The translations under genes were made by a program, and so were the position numbers. Positions 51,485 through 61,173 of a stretch of DNA of 64,000 nucleotides are shown here, in pieces. The notes under the pieces were generated by a model. It saw nothing but the letters and a program-made list of their open reading frames with translations, was not told the origin of the DNA and ran no database searches. Source of the DNA: Prevotella sp. (GTDB taxonomy: Bacteria > Bacteroidota > Bacteroidia > Bacteroidales > Bacteroidaceae); the NCBI GenBank assembly GCA_017623155.1, contig JAGAPR010000004.1:62001-126000 (forward strand), given 5' to 3'. The first letter of the stretch is position 1. Each line of letters opens with the position of its first letter.

Positions 51485-54331
51485 TTAACACCGTCCACCT
51501 ATAATATCCAGCAGTTCATTGGCTATAGATGAATCAACGATTCGTAGCACGTTGTTCTCTTCTGTGTTGTACCCAAAGAAGTTGATGCTGCCATACCATA
51601 CTGTGGATTTGTCTATTATCGCACCTTGCACTGACAGGTTTTCGTCGTACTGGATTCCTATGCCATATGCCACTAATTCTTGATCGCAATAACCTTGTTC
51701 CTTGACACAGACAACAATTTCAAGACCATTGCTCATCAGGTCTCGTAAAAGATATAATAATCGAGGGGTGTATTTGTACTTTATCTTCTGACAGGAGATG
51801 ACTATGCTATGTTTGGCTGCAAGCATGTCTTGACGGAATGGTTGGGAAAAAGAATGACCATCATAAATCAATTCTGGCCTTGACACGCTATTTCCATCTG
51901 TTGGTTTCGGGACACCATAACCCACAGATGCGTACCCTCTCAATCGCTTTCGATACATAGAATCGCAGAGGTGAACGCGTATGTCAACATAGTCATAGAT
52001 ACGAACCTCATTCTTTCCCTCATAATCCCGATGCAATCTGCCTGCATATTGGGCTATATTCCCTTTCCATGAAATGGGTAGCGCAAGAAACAGCGTGTCA
52101 AGTCTTGGATAGTCAAAGCCTTCACCGATGTATTTGCCTGTGGCAACTATGACCAAAGTATCGGATGAGGGAATGTTCTCCAATTTTTCCATTGCTATTC
52201 TCTTCTCTTTCGCAGAGTCTGCACCTACAAGACTTACTACATGCATTGCATGAGGTTGCAACAATTCCGTCAAGATTCTCACATGGGATGTCAAGTTTGT
52301 AAGGATGATTGGAGTTCGTCCTTCTTCAATTACAGTTTTCACATCCTCTATGATGAGCTTGTTTCTCACATCGTCTGTTGATAAAGCCTCTATGGTTTGA
52401 GTATATGTTTTGGTATCAGGCAAGACATTACGGAAAGATGTGAAACGCGGTATTAGGGTGCGGACAAAGCTTTGTCTGTCCATTTGGCTTTTTGCATCAG
52501 CAGTATATCGTATCTTACCACATTGCATGAAGATGATGGGTTGATGTCCGTCCTTGCGCATCGGGGTGGCAGTAAGTCCATAAACGTAATGAGCTTTTAC
52601 TTCTTTCATTACTTGTTCAAAGCTTACAGATGAGACATGATGACATTCGTCGACAATCACCATGCCGTAGTCTCGAACGAAAGGTTTAACCTCGTTGTTT
52701 TCCAAACATGATTGAATCAAGGCAATGTCAATCACTCCATGCAGAGAGTCCTTTCCCGAGCACAGTTCCCCTATGGGAGAAAGGTCTTTCTTCCGTCGTT
52801 TTGATTTGCCATCTACGACTTCGTTTATTTCCAAAAAGTCTTTCAATTGCTTTTTCCACTGGTCGAGCAGCGACTTCCTGTGTACCAATATCAACGTGTT
52901 CACTTTCCTTTGAGCAATCATCGCAATGGCAAACACGGTTTTCCCAAAAGCCGTTGTGGCAGATAGTGTGCCAACAGGATGAGAAAGCATGCATGACATG
53001 GCTTGCTGTTGTTCTTCACGAAGTTCACCTTTAAAAGTTACATTGATGGCTCGTCCGTGACAGGTCTTATCATCTATGGAGTATTTTACATTGTTTGTTT
53101 CAAGGAGATCCACCACATCATCTTCGCATCCACGAGGCAGAGCTATAAATTTGTCCGTCAATTCTGAGCATGATATTATACGAGGAACATCATAGGTTGA
53201 CAGCCTCATACCTTGCTTTGCATAAAACTCAGGATTATGAAAAGCCGCCATTCGCTTAAAATAGTTGATGGTCTTAGCCGACAGGCAAGACAATGGAATA
53301 TACAGCATATTCGCCCTTATCAACGTGATATTTGGTGGAAAATCTGATTGGTCAATAGTCTCTGGCTTAGGTATTTCCCAAGGTTTTCCCTCGCTACTTT
53401 TTGTCAATTCACCCGATGTCGAAGCGTGTTCTTGTAGAATGACATCAACGGTTGCCTCTGACAGTTTCTGAATACCGAGAAGGAATGCCCATTGGTCGAG
53501 ATAAGGCTGGAAAGTTTCATTTACAAAAATGCTGTTGCCATTCCTTCGTGCCTGTCCTTGTAAGGGTAGCGCCACGAGATTTCCCAATCCACCATTGGGC
53601 AATGTGTCTTGGTTAGGAAAAAACCTGTCGTATGATTTAAAGGATAGATGCACCTCCTTATTCATTGCCTCTGACAGAATAGACTTTCCCAGTCGTCTTG
53701 CTTTAATGGCTGCTATGGCTGTGTCAAAGAACACCCACACGTGTGCCCCATTGCCGGAGCGTGACCGCTCAACGTAACAAGGAACGCCCCATTCCTTGCA
53801 TACACTTGTAAAAGCAAGCACATCTTGCTGATACCCATGCTCACAACTCTTGTCATCGAAATCAGTACAAAGGAAATAGCAGGTGTTGTCATTCAACATC
53901 GGATATAAGCCAACTACATCACGGCCATAGGCATCCTTACCTGCAAGGTGGTTGAAGATATGTTCGTATGATAATGGAGCGAATTTTCGGTTAGGACATT
54001 CTGAACATTTGTATTTACGCTTATCGCAGAACTCCCTGTTCCATTCCCGTTCGCACACCGGTTGATAGCCCGACTTCTTAGACGTATCGCTATACCATCT
54101 TTTGGCAAAGACATCCTTGCGCCCTTTGAATAGGCTTTGGAACAACTCCACCTTTTCCTGCAAAGAAAGGCTGATGGTTGAATTCGTTGGGCTTGAGGAT
54201 TGGGACGCAGTAAGGTTCCCATCATGAGCACACGCTTCAAACGGTATGCCATGTTCGGCAAGAAGAGACCTTAGTCGCTTGTTCTCCTCTTCCAATTCGT
54301 ACAATCTTCTCATGATGGTATCTGCATCCAT
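51485..54331 (-). CDS. TOTE conflict-system primase-helicase-PLD protein
   Basis: This 948-residue protein combines several modules. A short N-terminal coiled coil (about 1-28) leads to a Cys cluster (C93, C102, C109, C112), then a TOTE-type archaeo-eukaryotic primase domain with the metal motif CTDFDD (about 155-160) and SGNGAHVWVFF (192-202). Next is a superfamily 2 helicase with an AFGKT ATP motif (about 461-465), DECHH (561-565) and VATGKYIGEGFDYPRLDTL. The C-terminal 130 residues resemble a phospholipase D-type nuclease (AIIDKSTVWYGSINFFG), but the usual HxK is not visible. TOTE proteins are predicted anti-mobile-element systems. The XRE gene lies ten bases upstream. Confidence 0.85.
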   Translation of the reverse strand: MDADTIMRRLYELEEENKRLRSLLAEHGIPFEACAHDGNLTASQSSSPTNSTISLSLQEKVELFQSLFKGRKDVFAKRWYSDTSKKSGYQPVCEREWNREFCDKRKYKCSECPNRKFAPLSYEHIFNHLAGKDAYGRDVVGLYPMLNDNTCYFLCTDFDDKSCEHGYQQDVLAFTSVCKEWGVPCYVERSRSGNGAHVWVFFDTAIAAIKARRLGKSILSEAMNKEVHLSFKSYDRFFPNQDTLPNGGLGNLVALPLQGQARRNGNSIFVNETFQPYLDQWAFLLGIQKLSEATVDVILQEHASTSGELTKSSEGKPWEIPKPETIDQSDFPPNITLIRANMLYIPLSCLSAKTINYFKRMAAFHNPEFYAKQGMRLSTYDVPRIISCSELTDKFIALPRGCEDDVVDLLETNNVKYSIDDKTCHGRAINVTFKGELREEQQQAMSCMLSHPVGTLSATTAFGKTVFAIAMIAQRKVNTLILVHRKSLLDQWKKQLKDFLEINEVVDGKSKRRKKDLSPIGELCSGKDSLHGVIDIALIQSCLENNEVKPFVRDYGMVIVDECHHVSSVSFEQVMKEVKAHYVYGLTATPMRKDGHQPIIFMQCGKIRYTADAKSQMDRQSFVRTLIPRFTSFRNVLPDTKTYTQTIEALSTDDVRNKLIIEDVKTVIEEGRTPIILTNLTSHVRILTELLQPHAMHVVSLVGADSAKEKRIAMEKLENIPSSDTLVIVATGKYIGEGFDYPRLDTLFLALPISWKGNIAQYAGRLHRDYEGKNEVRIYDYVDIRVHLCDSMYRKRLRGYASVGYGVPKPTDGNSVSRPELIYDGHSFSQPFRQDMLAAKHSIVISCQKIKYKYTPRLLYLLRDLMSNGLEIVVCVKEQGYCDQELVAYGIGIQYDENLSVQGAIIDKSTVWYGSINFFGYNTEENNVLRIVDSSIANELLDIIGGRC

Positions 54332-54341
54332 AATCGTAGTC

Positions 54342-54629
54342 TTACATGATTGTTTTTTGTGCCACTTCTATGGCATCCCGTTTCAGAATATGGTCATTTT
54401 CTGTACCTACAGCATCTATCACTTTGTCGGCAAGCCATAGCTTCAGCATCTCGTTCTCATCTTGATGCAGCAATTCTGCAAGTTTGACTACTTGCTCTCG
54501 TTTGGCTCGTCTATCTCCACGCTCAATCTTACTGAACATAGGGGTATCAATCTCTAAAGCTGCTGCCAGCTGGCGTTGCAACAAACCTTGCTCGTCTCTG
54601 AGCTCTCTGATTTTGTCTCCAAATAACAT
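54342..54629 (-). CDS. XRE-family helix-turn-helix regulator
   Basis: This 95-residue protein has a helix-turn-helix (residues about 5-60: IRELRDEQGLLQRQLAAALE, then FSKIERGDRRAKREQVVKLA) and a short C-terminal helix. The type is usual for small autoregulators of defence and toxin loci. It begins just downstream of direct repeats spaced 11-12 bp (54649-54778), which are good operator candidates, and it is followed ten bases later by the TOTE gene. So it probably controls its own operon. Confidence 0.88.
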   Translation of the reverse strand: MLFGDKIRELRDEQGLLQRQLAAALEIDTPMFSKIERGDRRAKREQVVKLAELLHQDENEMLKLWLADKVIDAVGTENDHILKRDAIEVAQKTIM

Positions 54630-54648
54630 ATCTCTTATTTTCTTTAAG

Positions 54649-54778
54649 TTCGACTAAACAAATTTTGTTCTACTAACGCATAAAAGATGCATTGTTATTG
54701 ATTATCAGAATATTATAAATTCAAATGTGTACACTTCGACTAATATTTCGACTAAAGTTGGACTAAACTTTGACTAAA
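54649..54778. repeat. Direct repeats (TTCGACTAAA) upstream of the XRE gene
   Basis: Four copies of a TTCGACTAAA-like unit occur at 54735 (TTCGACTAA), 54747, 54758 (TTGGACTAAA) and 54769 (TTTGACTAAA), spaced 12, 11 and 11 bp. Two more are at 54649 (TTCGACTAAA) and 54668 (TTCTACTAA). The last copy overlaps the final codons of the AlbA_2 gene. The one-helical-turn spacing suggests a protein-binding array, most likely for the XRE regulator. Confidence 0.65.
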
Positions 54779-56433
54779 ACCCACTTCTTGCCGTTTGTTA
54801 ATTCGATAATGCCTTCTTTTTTGAGAGCCGATAGCAAGTTACTTATCTTTCGTATCTTCTGTTCATCTGTCAATACATCAGACAATTTGGATTGCAATAG
54901 TTGATTGAGCTCGCCTCTGGTAGCTCCACCGAACGATTTTAGGTATGATATGATCATCTCTTTGAAGTGCATGTCATTGAAGCTCCTGTTTCTGATGTAT
55001 TCAGTTTTCAGTTCTTCATTATTGGCAGTTTTGGCAACATATTCCGACAGGTATAACTTGGGATAGCGTCCTTCTATAAGGTGCAACTTCCTTAATCGAA
55101 TGGCAGTCTCTTTGTCTATAGTGTCATGTTTCTGTACCATATCCAATGCTATGCAGTCATTTAGAGACAGATTGGGATTGGCTTTCAACAAACGATAATA
55201 TTCCTCATTGATAAGTTTGCCGTAGATTTTTACTGTGACTTCCTTTCTTGCTTGGTCAATCTTGTAATCGGGCATTGGGAAGAAACGTTTTTGTTGTTCT
55301 GTGAACACCTTTCGGATTCCTCTTCCAATTGTGTCTATCATATTAAAATTAACCATACCCTGGCACAGGGCATAGTTTCGATAGAATTTCTGTGGACCAT
55401 TCTGTTCAATTGCATTCCTGACAGTGCCAGGAAGAAAATATCCTCCATTTGCGAAAGTCACAGAATTTGGATCTTCCACCATGGTAATACGTTCCTGCAT
55501 GGTGTAATCTTGGTGAGCTATACAATTATGGAGCACCTCGCGTATGCTGTAGTCATCGTATTGTTTGACAATGTCTGGAAACAAAGTTCCACCGGGTAAG
55601 ATACGCTGATTCAGATTGCGAATCCTTGACAATGCCTCATTTACTGTCAGAATAAATGGCGTAGGGAAGTGCTCGTAATCAATCTTCTCGTCATGGTCAT
55701 CAATCAGTACCCATGTGATAGTAGCCACAGCGGGACTAATCAGATGAACCGCAGTCTCTTTACCTAACAATAAAATTGCAGCACGTGTCAGTTTACTTTT
55801 TATTGCCACGCCAGCACGATTAAGCAGTTCCATATCATCCCATTCATCAACTTCATCTGCTAAGCGGGGATGAACTGCCTTGTACTCATCACGTGCTTTA
55901 ACCAAGGCCTTTCTGTCAAGGTCGTCCAAAGTGGCATTTTCAACAATCTCTGCAGACCAATCAAAAACAGGGCTATTTTCTTCCAATATGGCATTCAACC
56001 TCTCTTGAGTTAATTCCACCAAGGAATCCTCAATGCGTTGCCATGCCTTGTTATGGGCATATACCGGTAATTTGGGGCGATGTTTAGGAATGTGAATCAC
56101 CCAAACCTTCTTTCTGGTATCATTCGTGATGAACTCTTCAACATCAAGTCCTTCTGTAGATAGATTGGCACAGCGTTCCGTCAATCTCAGAATAGCTTTC
56201 TGTCTATCATAATTGTAGATGTCAGTTCCAATGATATCTAATGTCTTATCATGTACACCTATCACAAGATGCCCGCCCTCCATGTTGGCGATAACCGACA
56301 CGTAAGAAATTACATTATCTTTCTCGTCCCCGCAGAACGAATTCTTCATATTCTTAAATTCCTTCCACTCGCAGCGAGCATTTTCCTGTGGGTACTCGCG
56401 GAGGAGATATTGTTGTAATTCGAGTTCGGTCAT
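54763..56433 (-). CDS. AlbA_2 (Schlafen-like) putative DNA-binding ATPase regulator
   Basis: This 556-residue protein starts with an AlbA_2 domain (residues about 10-130; ENARCEWKEFKNMKNSFCG, then VIANMEGGHLVIGVHDKT). Next is the ATP-binding, RecG-C-terminal-like region (about 270-420, with REVLHNCIAHQDYTMQERIT and NGGYFLPGTVRNAIEQNGP and GRGIRKVF). The C-terminal part has winged-helix segments (SLNDCIALDMVQKHDTIDKE, and MHFKEMIISYLKSFGGATRG). Such proteins are common near defence and mobile-element genes, where they act as regulators or effectors. The gene lies 133 bp upstream of the XRE-TOTE pair and 99 bp downstream of the giant gene, all on one strand. The function here is inferred from the domain only. 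Confidence 0.85.
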   Translation of the reverse strand: MTELELQQYLLREYPQENARCEWKEFKNMKNSFCGDEKDNVISYVSVIANMEGGHLVIGVHDKTLDIIGTDIYNYDRQKAILRLTERCANLSTEGLDVEEFITNDTRKKVWVIHIPKHRPKLPVYAHNKAWQRIEDSLVELTQERLNAILEENSPVFDWSAEIVENATLDDLDRKALVKARDEYKAVHPRLADEVDEWDDMELLNRAGVAIKSKLTRAAILLLGKETAVHLISPAVATITWVLIDDHDEKIDYEHFPTPFILTVNEALSRIRNLNQRILPGGTLFPDIVKQYDDYSIREVLHNCIAHQDYTMQERITMVEDPNSVTFANGGYFLPGTVRNAIEQNGPQKFYRNYALCQGMVNFNMIDTIGRGIRKVFTEQQKRFFPMPDYKIDQARKEVTVKIYGKLINEEYYRLLKANPNLSLNDCIALDMVQKHDTIDKETAIRLRKLHLIEGRYPKLYLSEYVAKTANNEELKTEYIRNRSFNDMHFKEMIISYLKSFGGATRGELNQLLQSKLSDVLTDEQKIRKISNLLSALKKEGIIELTNGKKWVLVKV

Positions 56434-56532
56434 ATTATATATTTCTACAAGGTTCTATTTCGGTTATTTATCGCTTATTTTTGTTTTCTTTTTATAAGTA
56501 TGTTGAACATGTTCAAAGACAGTTATTATTAT

Positions 56533-59500
56533 TCACTCTGTATCCATAGAACGATTTAATTTTGTCTCCCAAATAGGGTGGCCATTATTATCTTTGCCTA
56601 AATATTTAGCAATGAAAGATTCTCCCTTTTTAAAATCCTTTTTCTCTTTGAACAGATACTTTTTGTGTACAATAAATGAATTACCTTGAATTTTAATAAT
56701 TAGACCTATTGGCATGAAAGATTGTACTTTGGCATCATATTCCGTTCCAACTGACAATTCTAATACATGAGAAGCTTTCTTTTTTAAATTTTGTAACGAT
56801 ATAGTCTTCTTTTTACCATTAGCATTTGTTGTCGTTAGGTTTTGCTCATCGTCAAAATCTGATATTGAAGAGTATTTACATGTGATTACAATACGTAAAG
56901 TTCTATCAATGATACCATATTTCTTTTCTTTCTTATTATCTGAAGTGTAGTAAGTATATGGATTTCTTCTATAACCATAGCCGATATGGCGAACTCGTAT
57001 TTTTTTTGAGATGGTTCGAGATACAGCATAAAAGCCATTGCCAATTGATCTGACAGACTCGTATACTAATTCCGTCTTTTCATTGGCAATATTACCAATT
57101 GCTACTTTACTTCCTTTCCATAAAGCCAGAATGCCGTCATTATCCAGTATTTCTATTTTTGAATACCCTGTTGGAATAAGAATCTCATCAGCATCATTAA
57201 ATACAGAATAGTCTCCATATGATGATCTCAAATATCCACCAGCAAATGTTTCCACATCGGCTATTTCATTACCATTGATATCTAAACCGCCGACGCTACT
57301 ATTGCGAGTCGCTTGGATAGATCCATCTTCTTTACATAAAATATCAGTATATTTGAAATCTGTAAGAGTTTCACCCTTAATGCTAAACAATGCATACTTG
57401 TTCTGCTTGCAGACTTTTAGAAGCGTATCTGCGAGGAATTCAATGTTAGAGAAATGTTCGCCCAAGGATAGAATAACAGTTCCATCAGCATCTTCCAGTC
57501 CCCTATCTGCAAAACAACGCGTTAGAATGAGTCCGTTGTCACAATAGTTTTTTTCTACGATGGCATTGCCATTCAAATCAACAAAGCCTTCATACCCGTT
57601 AATGCTGACTTTAAATAATTCCTCATTAGCTTCTATAATGGAGTCATATTCCCTATCACTCAAATAGGTACAATTTTTATTTGCTAATTTCCATGTAGGT
57701 TTTACATTATATCCAATACCGTATTTTTGTAATGCAATATAGCCATTATCCAATAGTACAACCGATGAAAAACATTCGGAAGATAATTGATTTATGCCCC
57801 TATATAATTGATAGACATTTTTATAGGAATTAGAATAGTCGTATGATGCCCCCTGTGTTTTTACGACAAGTATTTCACCCACGAGATGGGTAATGTCTAT
57901 AAAGCTATTCTCTGATGTCTTTTTCACTTCTGAGGAATATAATTTGACTTTTCCATAGTAAAATGTCAACATGAATATTCCGTCATACAAATGTTCAATT
58001 TCTTTACATCCGTCAAAATACTCACATTCTCCATTCACAAATAAGCCAGATTTACCATCGGTATTTTTTATTATAGCTGTTGTTTCAGAGATAAATAAAA
58101 CTTCAGAAAGGCTATAACTGACAAGCTCTTCACTATTTGACGACAATATTGAATACAATTCCCCCGAATGCCTGATATGATATTGCCCTATAGTTTTTTC
58201 CGTATAGACAATTGAAAGACGATTCTTTGACAACAAATACGTTTTCCTGTTAATCCATATGGTGCAAAATTCCTTATTTTCAACAACAGTAAAAAGTGTT
58301 GATTTAGAATGATCAGACCAATTCTTGTGACAGATTGGATGGCCTCCATAGTGACTTTGAGAATAAGAATAACTATATGTGTTGGTTTGAAGTATATAAT
58401 TCGTTTTGCCATTCTCTTCTTCCTTTATAATTGATTGCTTTTTATCATCATAATCGCTCCTCAAAGAGAAATATTCATCTCCCAGCCAGAGATCAATTCG
58501 CTTGTATGAAGCCATTACAATCCCATGTTGGCTGTTTATTATATCTATATTCTTATACTCAACAGGTACGATTTCCTTACCATCTTTTCTTACCAATCCA
58601 ATTTTTCTGTTGAATCCCACTTTTGCATAGCCATTTTCACCAATGATTTCCGCACTTGTGTATTTTGCAGGAATAATTGTTGTGCCTTCAAAATGGTAGC
58701 CATATTTTGTGCCACTACGAAAACGTTCTACACATTTGTCTGTATTCAATAATTGCGATTGAAGGTTGGAACGCTCTGCGTCCCTCATTCTTTCAAGCTC
58801 TTCTTCATGCTTTTGGCGTTCCATTAAGGCCTTCAAAATATCTTCGCGAGAATTTTCAAGTTGCTTTCTACGTTCAACATATTCTGGATGTTTTTCAAGA
58901 TATGCTTTATCAGCATCTATTATGAATGGTTTGTGGCTTTCCTCATCATATTGGAACATATCCAATGTTACGAACTCATCGCTACTCCACACTCCATTCT
59001 CATCAAGCCAACGACATTTTAAAACAAGTTCGCCTCTTTCTTTTGACAGTTCTTCTGCATCTGCATCAAAAATAAAAACATTACGTTTGTTGGCATAGTA
59101 AATGTCCTTGCACATGAGATTATGCAAGTTAACGTATTCTTTGTTGTCTTCAAAGTTAAATACCCATATTATATGGTAATTATTTAATCGATAAAAAATA
59201 TCTCTATCCACAATGACACTAACAAATGTCGTAGAAAGTTGGAGTTCAAACACATATTTACGGCCATTATATTCTGCGTATATATCTGGACGCCTCCATT
59301 TAAGATATGGGATTTCGCTATTGATGCGTTTCTCGCATTCAACTTTTCCGACTCCCATTGATTTACTTTTTTCTCCCTCCAGTACAGATGCAATAGCAGC
59401 CTTTAAGCGCTTATGCCTTTCACTTTCTTGTACCAGAGAATATTTGAGCCTTTCAATTTCTTCTTTTGTCCTGTTAGTACCAGTTTTGTATGGGCAATCA

Positions 59501-61101
59501 TCAGAATCTTTAAAATGTGCAAAGTAACATACTCTTCCTCTTTGCAACTTATGACCATTAATTTTTACAGGCTGTTTACATTCAGGGCAAATGAAACGCG
59601 CATTCCCCATTAAGTACTCTTCTTGAAGATTGCGACGCCAAAGAATTAATTCGCTCTCATGTTGAGAGAAAAAATCTCTTGCATTTATGATTCTATCTTC
59701 TTTGACATCATACACTTCTGGAATAGACAACTTTTCAGCAGGTATTAAACCAATGTCGTATATGTTAGGTAGAGTGTCGTCTTCAAACGCTTCATCAACG
59801 GCTTCATCTGTATTTACAGAAGCAGCCTTAAAACATTCTTCTTCCTCGTTGTGTTTCTGTTCAGCTATCTCTTCTTCCTTAAGCAGGTGCTCAGCTTCTC
59901 CCTGTTCTTTACGTTTTCTTTCAGCTTCCTCTTCTTCACTGCGTTTTCGCTCAGATTCTTCTTGCTCAATCAGTTTCTTTTCTTGCTCTTCTGCTACATT
60001 AGACGCAGAATCTAAACTTATTTTTGAATCATTCAGTTCTTCAAGTGTGCAATCAATAGAATCAACTAATTCACGTGAAGACTTTATAACATCTTCTAAT
60101 GAATTCTTCACTTCTTCATGTTTGATGGTTGATGAAATAGACATGGCAGAATCCAATGAATTCTGCAAATTCTCTCTTGCTTCTTTAATCGCAGATTCAA
60201 TTGCTTCCTGCTCTTTCTTTGCTTCAACCAGATACATGTAAGGCGATAACTCTTCTTTTTCTGCAATCAATTCTTGAATTTGTTGTTGAAGAGAGTCGTT
60301 TTCAGTCTTTTGTTTATCTAATTCTTCGTGTAGTGCGGATTTCTCACTTTCTTTACTTGAACTTTCTTCAGTTAAAAGATTTATCTTTTCCTTTGCTTCG
60401 GCAGAGTTTTCCTTTAAACGACTGTTTTCACTTGTCAATTCGTCTACAGCAACTTGCAATGAATCGGATCTCTCTGATAGAATGCGATTTCGTTCCTGTA
60501 ACTGGGCTAATTTATCTTCCAAAAACTTTTTTGCCGTTTTTTCACTTTCTATAGTTCTATTTGTGTCTTCTAGTTGTTCTTTATTTTTGTTATAATCGGA
60601 TTGGAGTTTATTATAGTTAGCCTCCATCATAGAAATTATAGCATCTTTCTCGGATAGTTCTGATTGTTGTCTTAACTGATTTGTCTCCAATAGTGTGGTT
60701 TTTTCTTCAAGTGCCTTTACTTTATTTGTAAGGGCTAGGTTCTTACCATTTAACGATGTATTAGATTTTATAGTTTTCTCATACTTATCTTTAAACTTTT
60801 GTTCTGAAGTCCCAAGTATTTCATTTTCATTTTTTAGCTCTGCAATGATTTTACTTAGGTCATCAACTTTACCTTCTAGGATAGAATATTTGTTTCTCTC
60901 CATATTCACATCCTTAGATAAAGAAACATTCTGTTGCTTTAAGGACGCGATTTCGTTATATTTTTCTGTTAGCGACGTTGAATATCTGGATACTTCTTTC
61001 TTTGCAGAAGAAATATCTTTTTTTAAGGAGTTGATTTCCCGCAAAAGATTGTCTATATCGACTCCATTTAATAAATGTTGAATATTTGAAAGAAATGCCA
61101 T
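56533..61101 (-). CDS. Giant coiled-coil/CoiA-like nuclease/WG-repeat/S1 protein
   Basis: The 1522-residue protein is assigned start ATG complementing 61099-61101 (MAFLSNIQHLL); the codons upstream of it begin at TTG. Residues about 15-300 are a long coiled coil, followed by a charged Glu/Lys/Arg-rich stretch (about 370-425). Next is a CoiA/DUF6035-like unit. It has a zinc cluster (CPEC at about 505-508, C525, H529, C536, in FICPECKQPV and VCYFAHF) and then PDIYAEYNGRKYVFELQLS (D about 605, E about 619, Q about 621), which resembles a PD-(D/E)xK nuclease core. Residues about 800-1440 are WG-type beta repeats. The last 80 residues are an S1-like RNA-binding domain (VGTEYDAKVQSFMPIGLIIK). No exact architecture match is known to me. 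It is the first gene of the island. Confidence 0.75.
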   Translation of the reverse strand: MAFLSNIQHLLNGVDIDNLLREINSLKKDISSAKKEVSRYSTSLTEKYNEIASLKQQNVSLSKDVNMERNKYSILEGKVDDLSKIIAELKNENEILGTSEQKFKDKYEKTIKSNTSLNGKNLALTNKVKALEEKTTLLETNQLRQQSELSEKDAIISMMEANYNKLQSDYNKNKEQLEDTNRTIESEKTAKKFLEDKLAQLQERNRILSERSDSLQVAVDELTSENSRLKENSAEAKEKINLLTEESSSKESEKSALHEELDKQKTENDSLQQQIQELIAEKEELSPYMYLVEAKKEQEAIESAIKEARENLQNSLDSAMSISSTIKHEEVKNSLEDVIKSSRELVDSIDCTLEELNDSKISLDSASNVAEEQEKKLIEQEESERKRSEEEEAERKRKEQGEAEHLLKEEEIAEQKHNEEEECFKAASVNTDEAVDEAFEDDTLPNIYDIGLIPAEKLSIPEVYDVKEDRIINARDFFSQHESELILWRRNLQEEYLMGNARFICPECKQPVKINGHKLQRGRVCYFAHFKDSDDCPYKTGTNRTKEEIERLKYSLVQESERHKRLKAAIASVLEGEKSKSMGVGKVECEKRINSEIPYLKWRRPDIYAEYNGRKYVFELQLSTTFVSVIVDRDIFYRLNNYHIIWVFNFEDNKEYVNLHNLMCKDIYYANKRNVFIFDADAEELSKERGELVLKCRWLDENGVWSSDEFVTLDMFQYDEESHKPFIIDADKAYLEKHPEYVERRKQLENSREDILKALMERQKHEEELERMRDAERSNLQSQLLNTDKCVERFRSGTKYGYHFEGTTIIPAKYTSAEIIGENGYAKVGFNRKIGLVRKDGKEIVPVEYKNIDIINSQHGIVMASYKRIDLWLGDEYFSLRSDYDDKKQSIIKEEENGKTNYILQTNTYSYSYSQSHYGGHPICHKNWSDHSKSTLFTVVENKEFCTIWINRKTYLLSKNRLSIVYTEKTIGQYHIRHSGELYSILSSNSEELVSYSLSEVLFISETTAIIKNTDGKSGLFVNGECEYFDGCKEIEHLYDGIFMLTFYYGKVKLYSSEVKKTSENSFIDITHLVGEILVVKTQGASYDYSNSYKNVYQLYRGINQLSSECFSSVVLLDNGYIALQKYGIGYNVKPTWKLANKNCTYLSDREYDSIIEANEELFKVSINGYEGFVDLNGNAIVEKNYCDNGLILTRCFADRGLEDADGTVILSLGEHFSNIEFLADTLLKVCKQNKYALFSIKGETLTDFKYTDILCKEDGSIQATRNSSVGGLDINGNEIADVETFAGGYLRSSYGDYSVFNDADEILIPTGYSKIEILDNDGILALWKGSKVAIGNIANEKTELVYESVRSIGNGFYAVSRTISKKIRVRHIGYGYRRNPYTYYTSDNKKEKKYGIIDRTLRIVITCKYSSISDFDDEQNLTTTNANGKKKTISLQNLKKKASHVLELSVGTEYDAKVQSFMPIGLIIKIQGNSFIVHKKYLFKEKKDFKKGESFIAKYLGKDNNGHPIWETKLNRSMDTE

Positions 61102-61173
61102 ACGATTATTTTTTGAGTGGTTCAACAAATATTATTAAAGACCATTTTAATATGTTGGGATTATTTAGGGAGG

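Noticed and set aside
51485-61101. Known defence systems such as restriction-modification, CBASS or Thoeris
   Set aside because: No methyltransferase, cyclase, TIR or SIR2 signatures are visible; the genes match TOTE, AlbA_2 and an unnamed multidomain protein instead.
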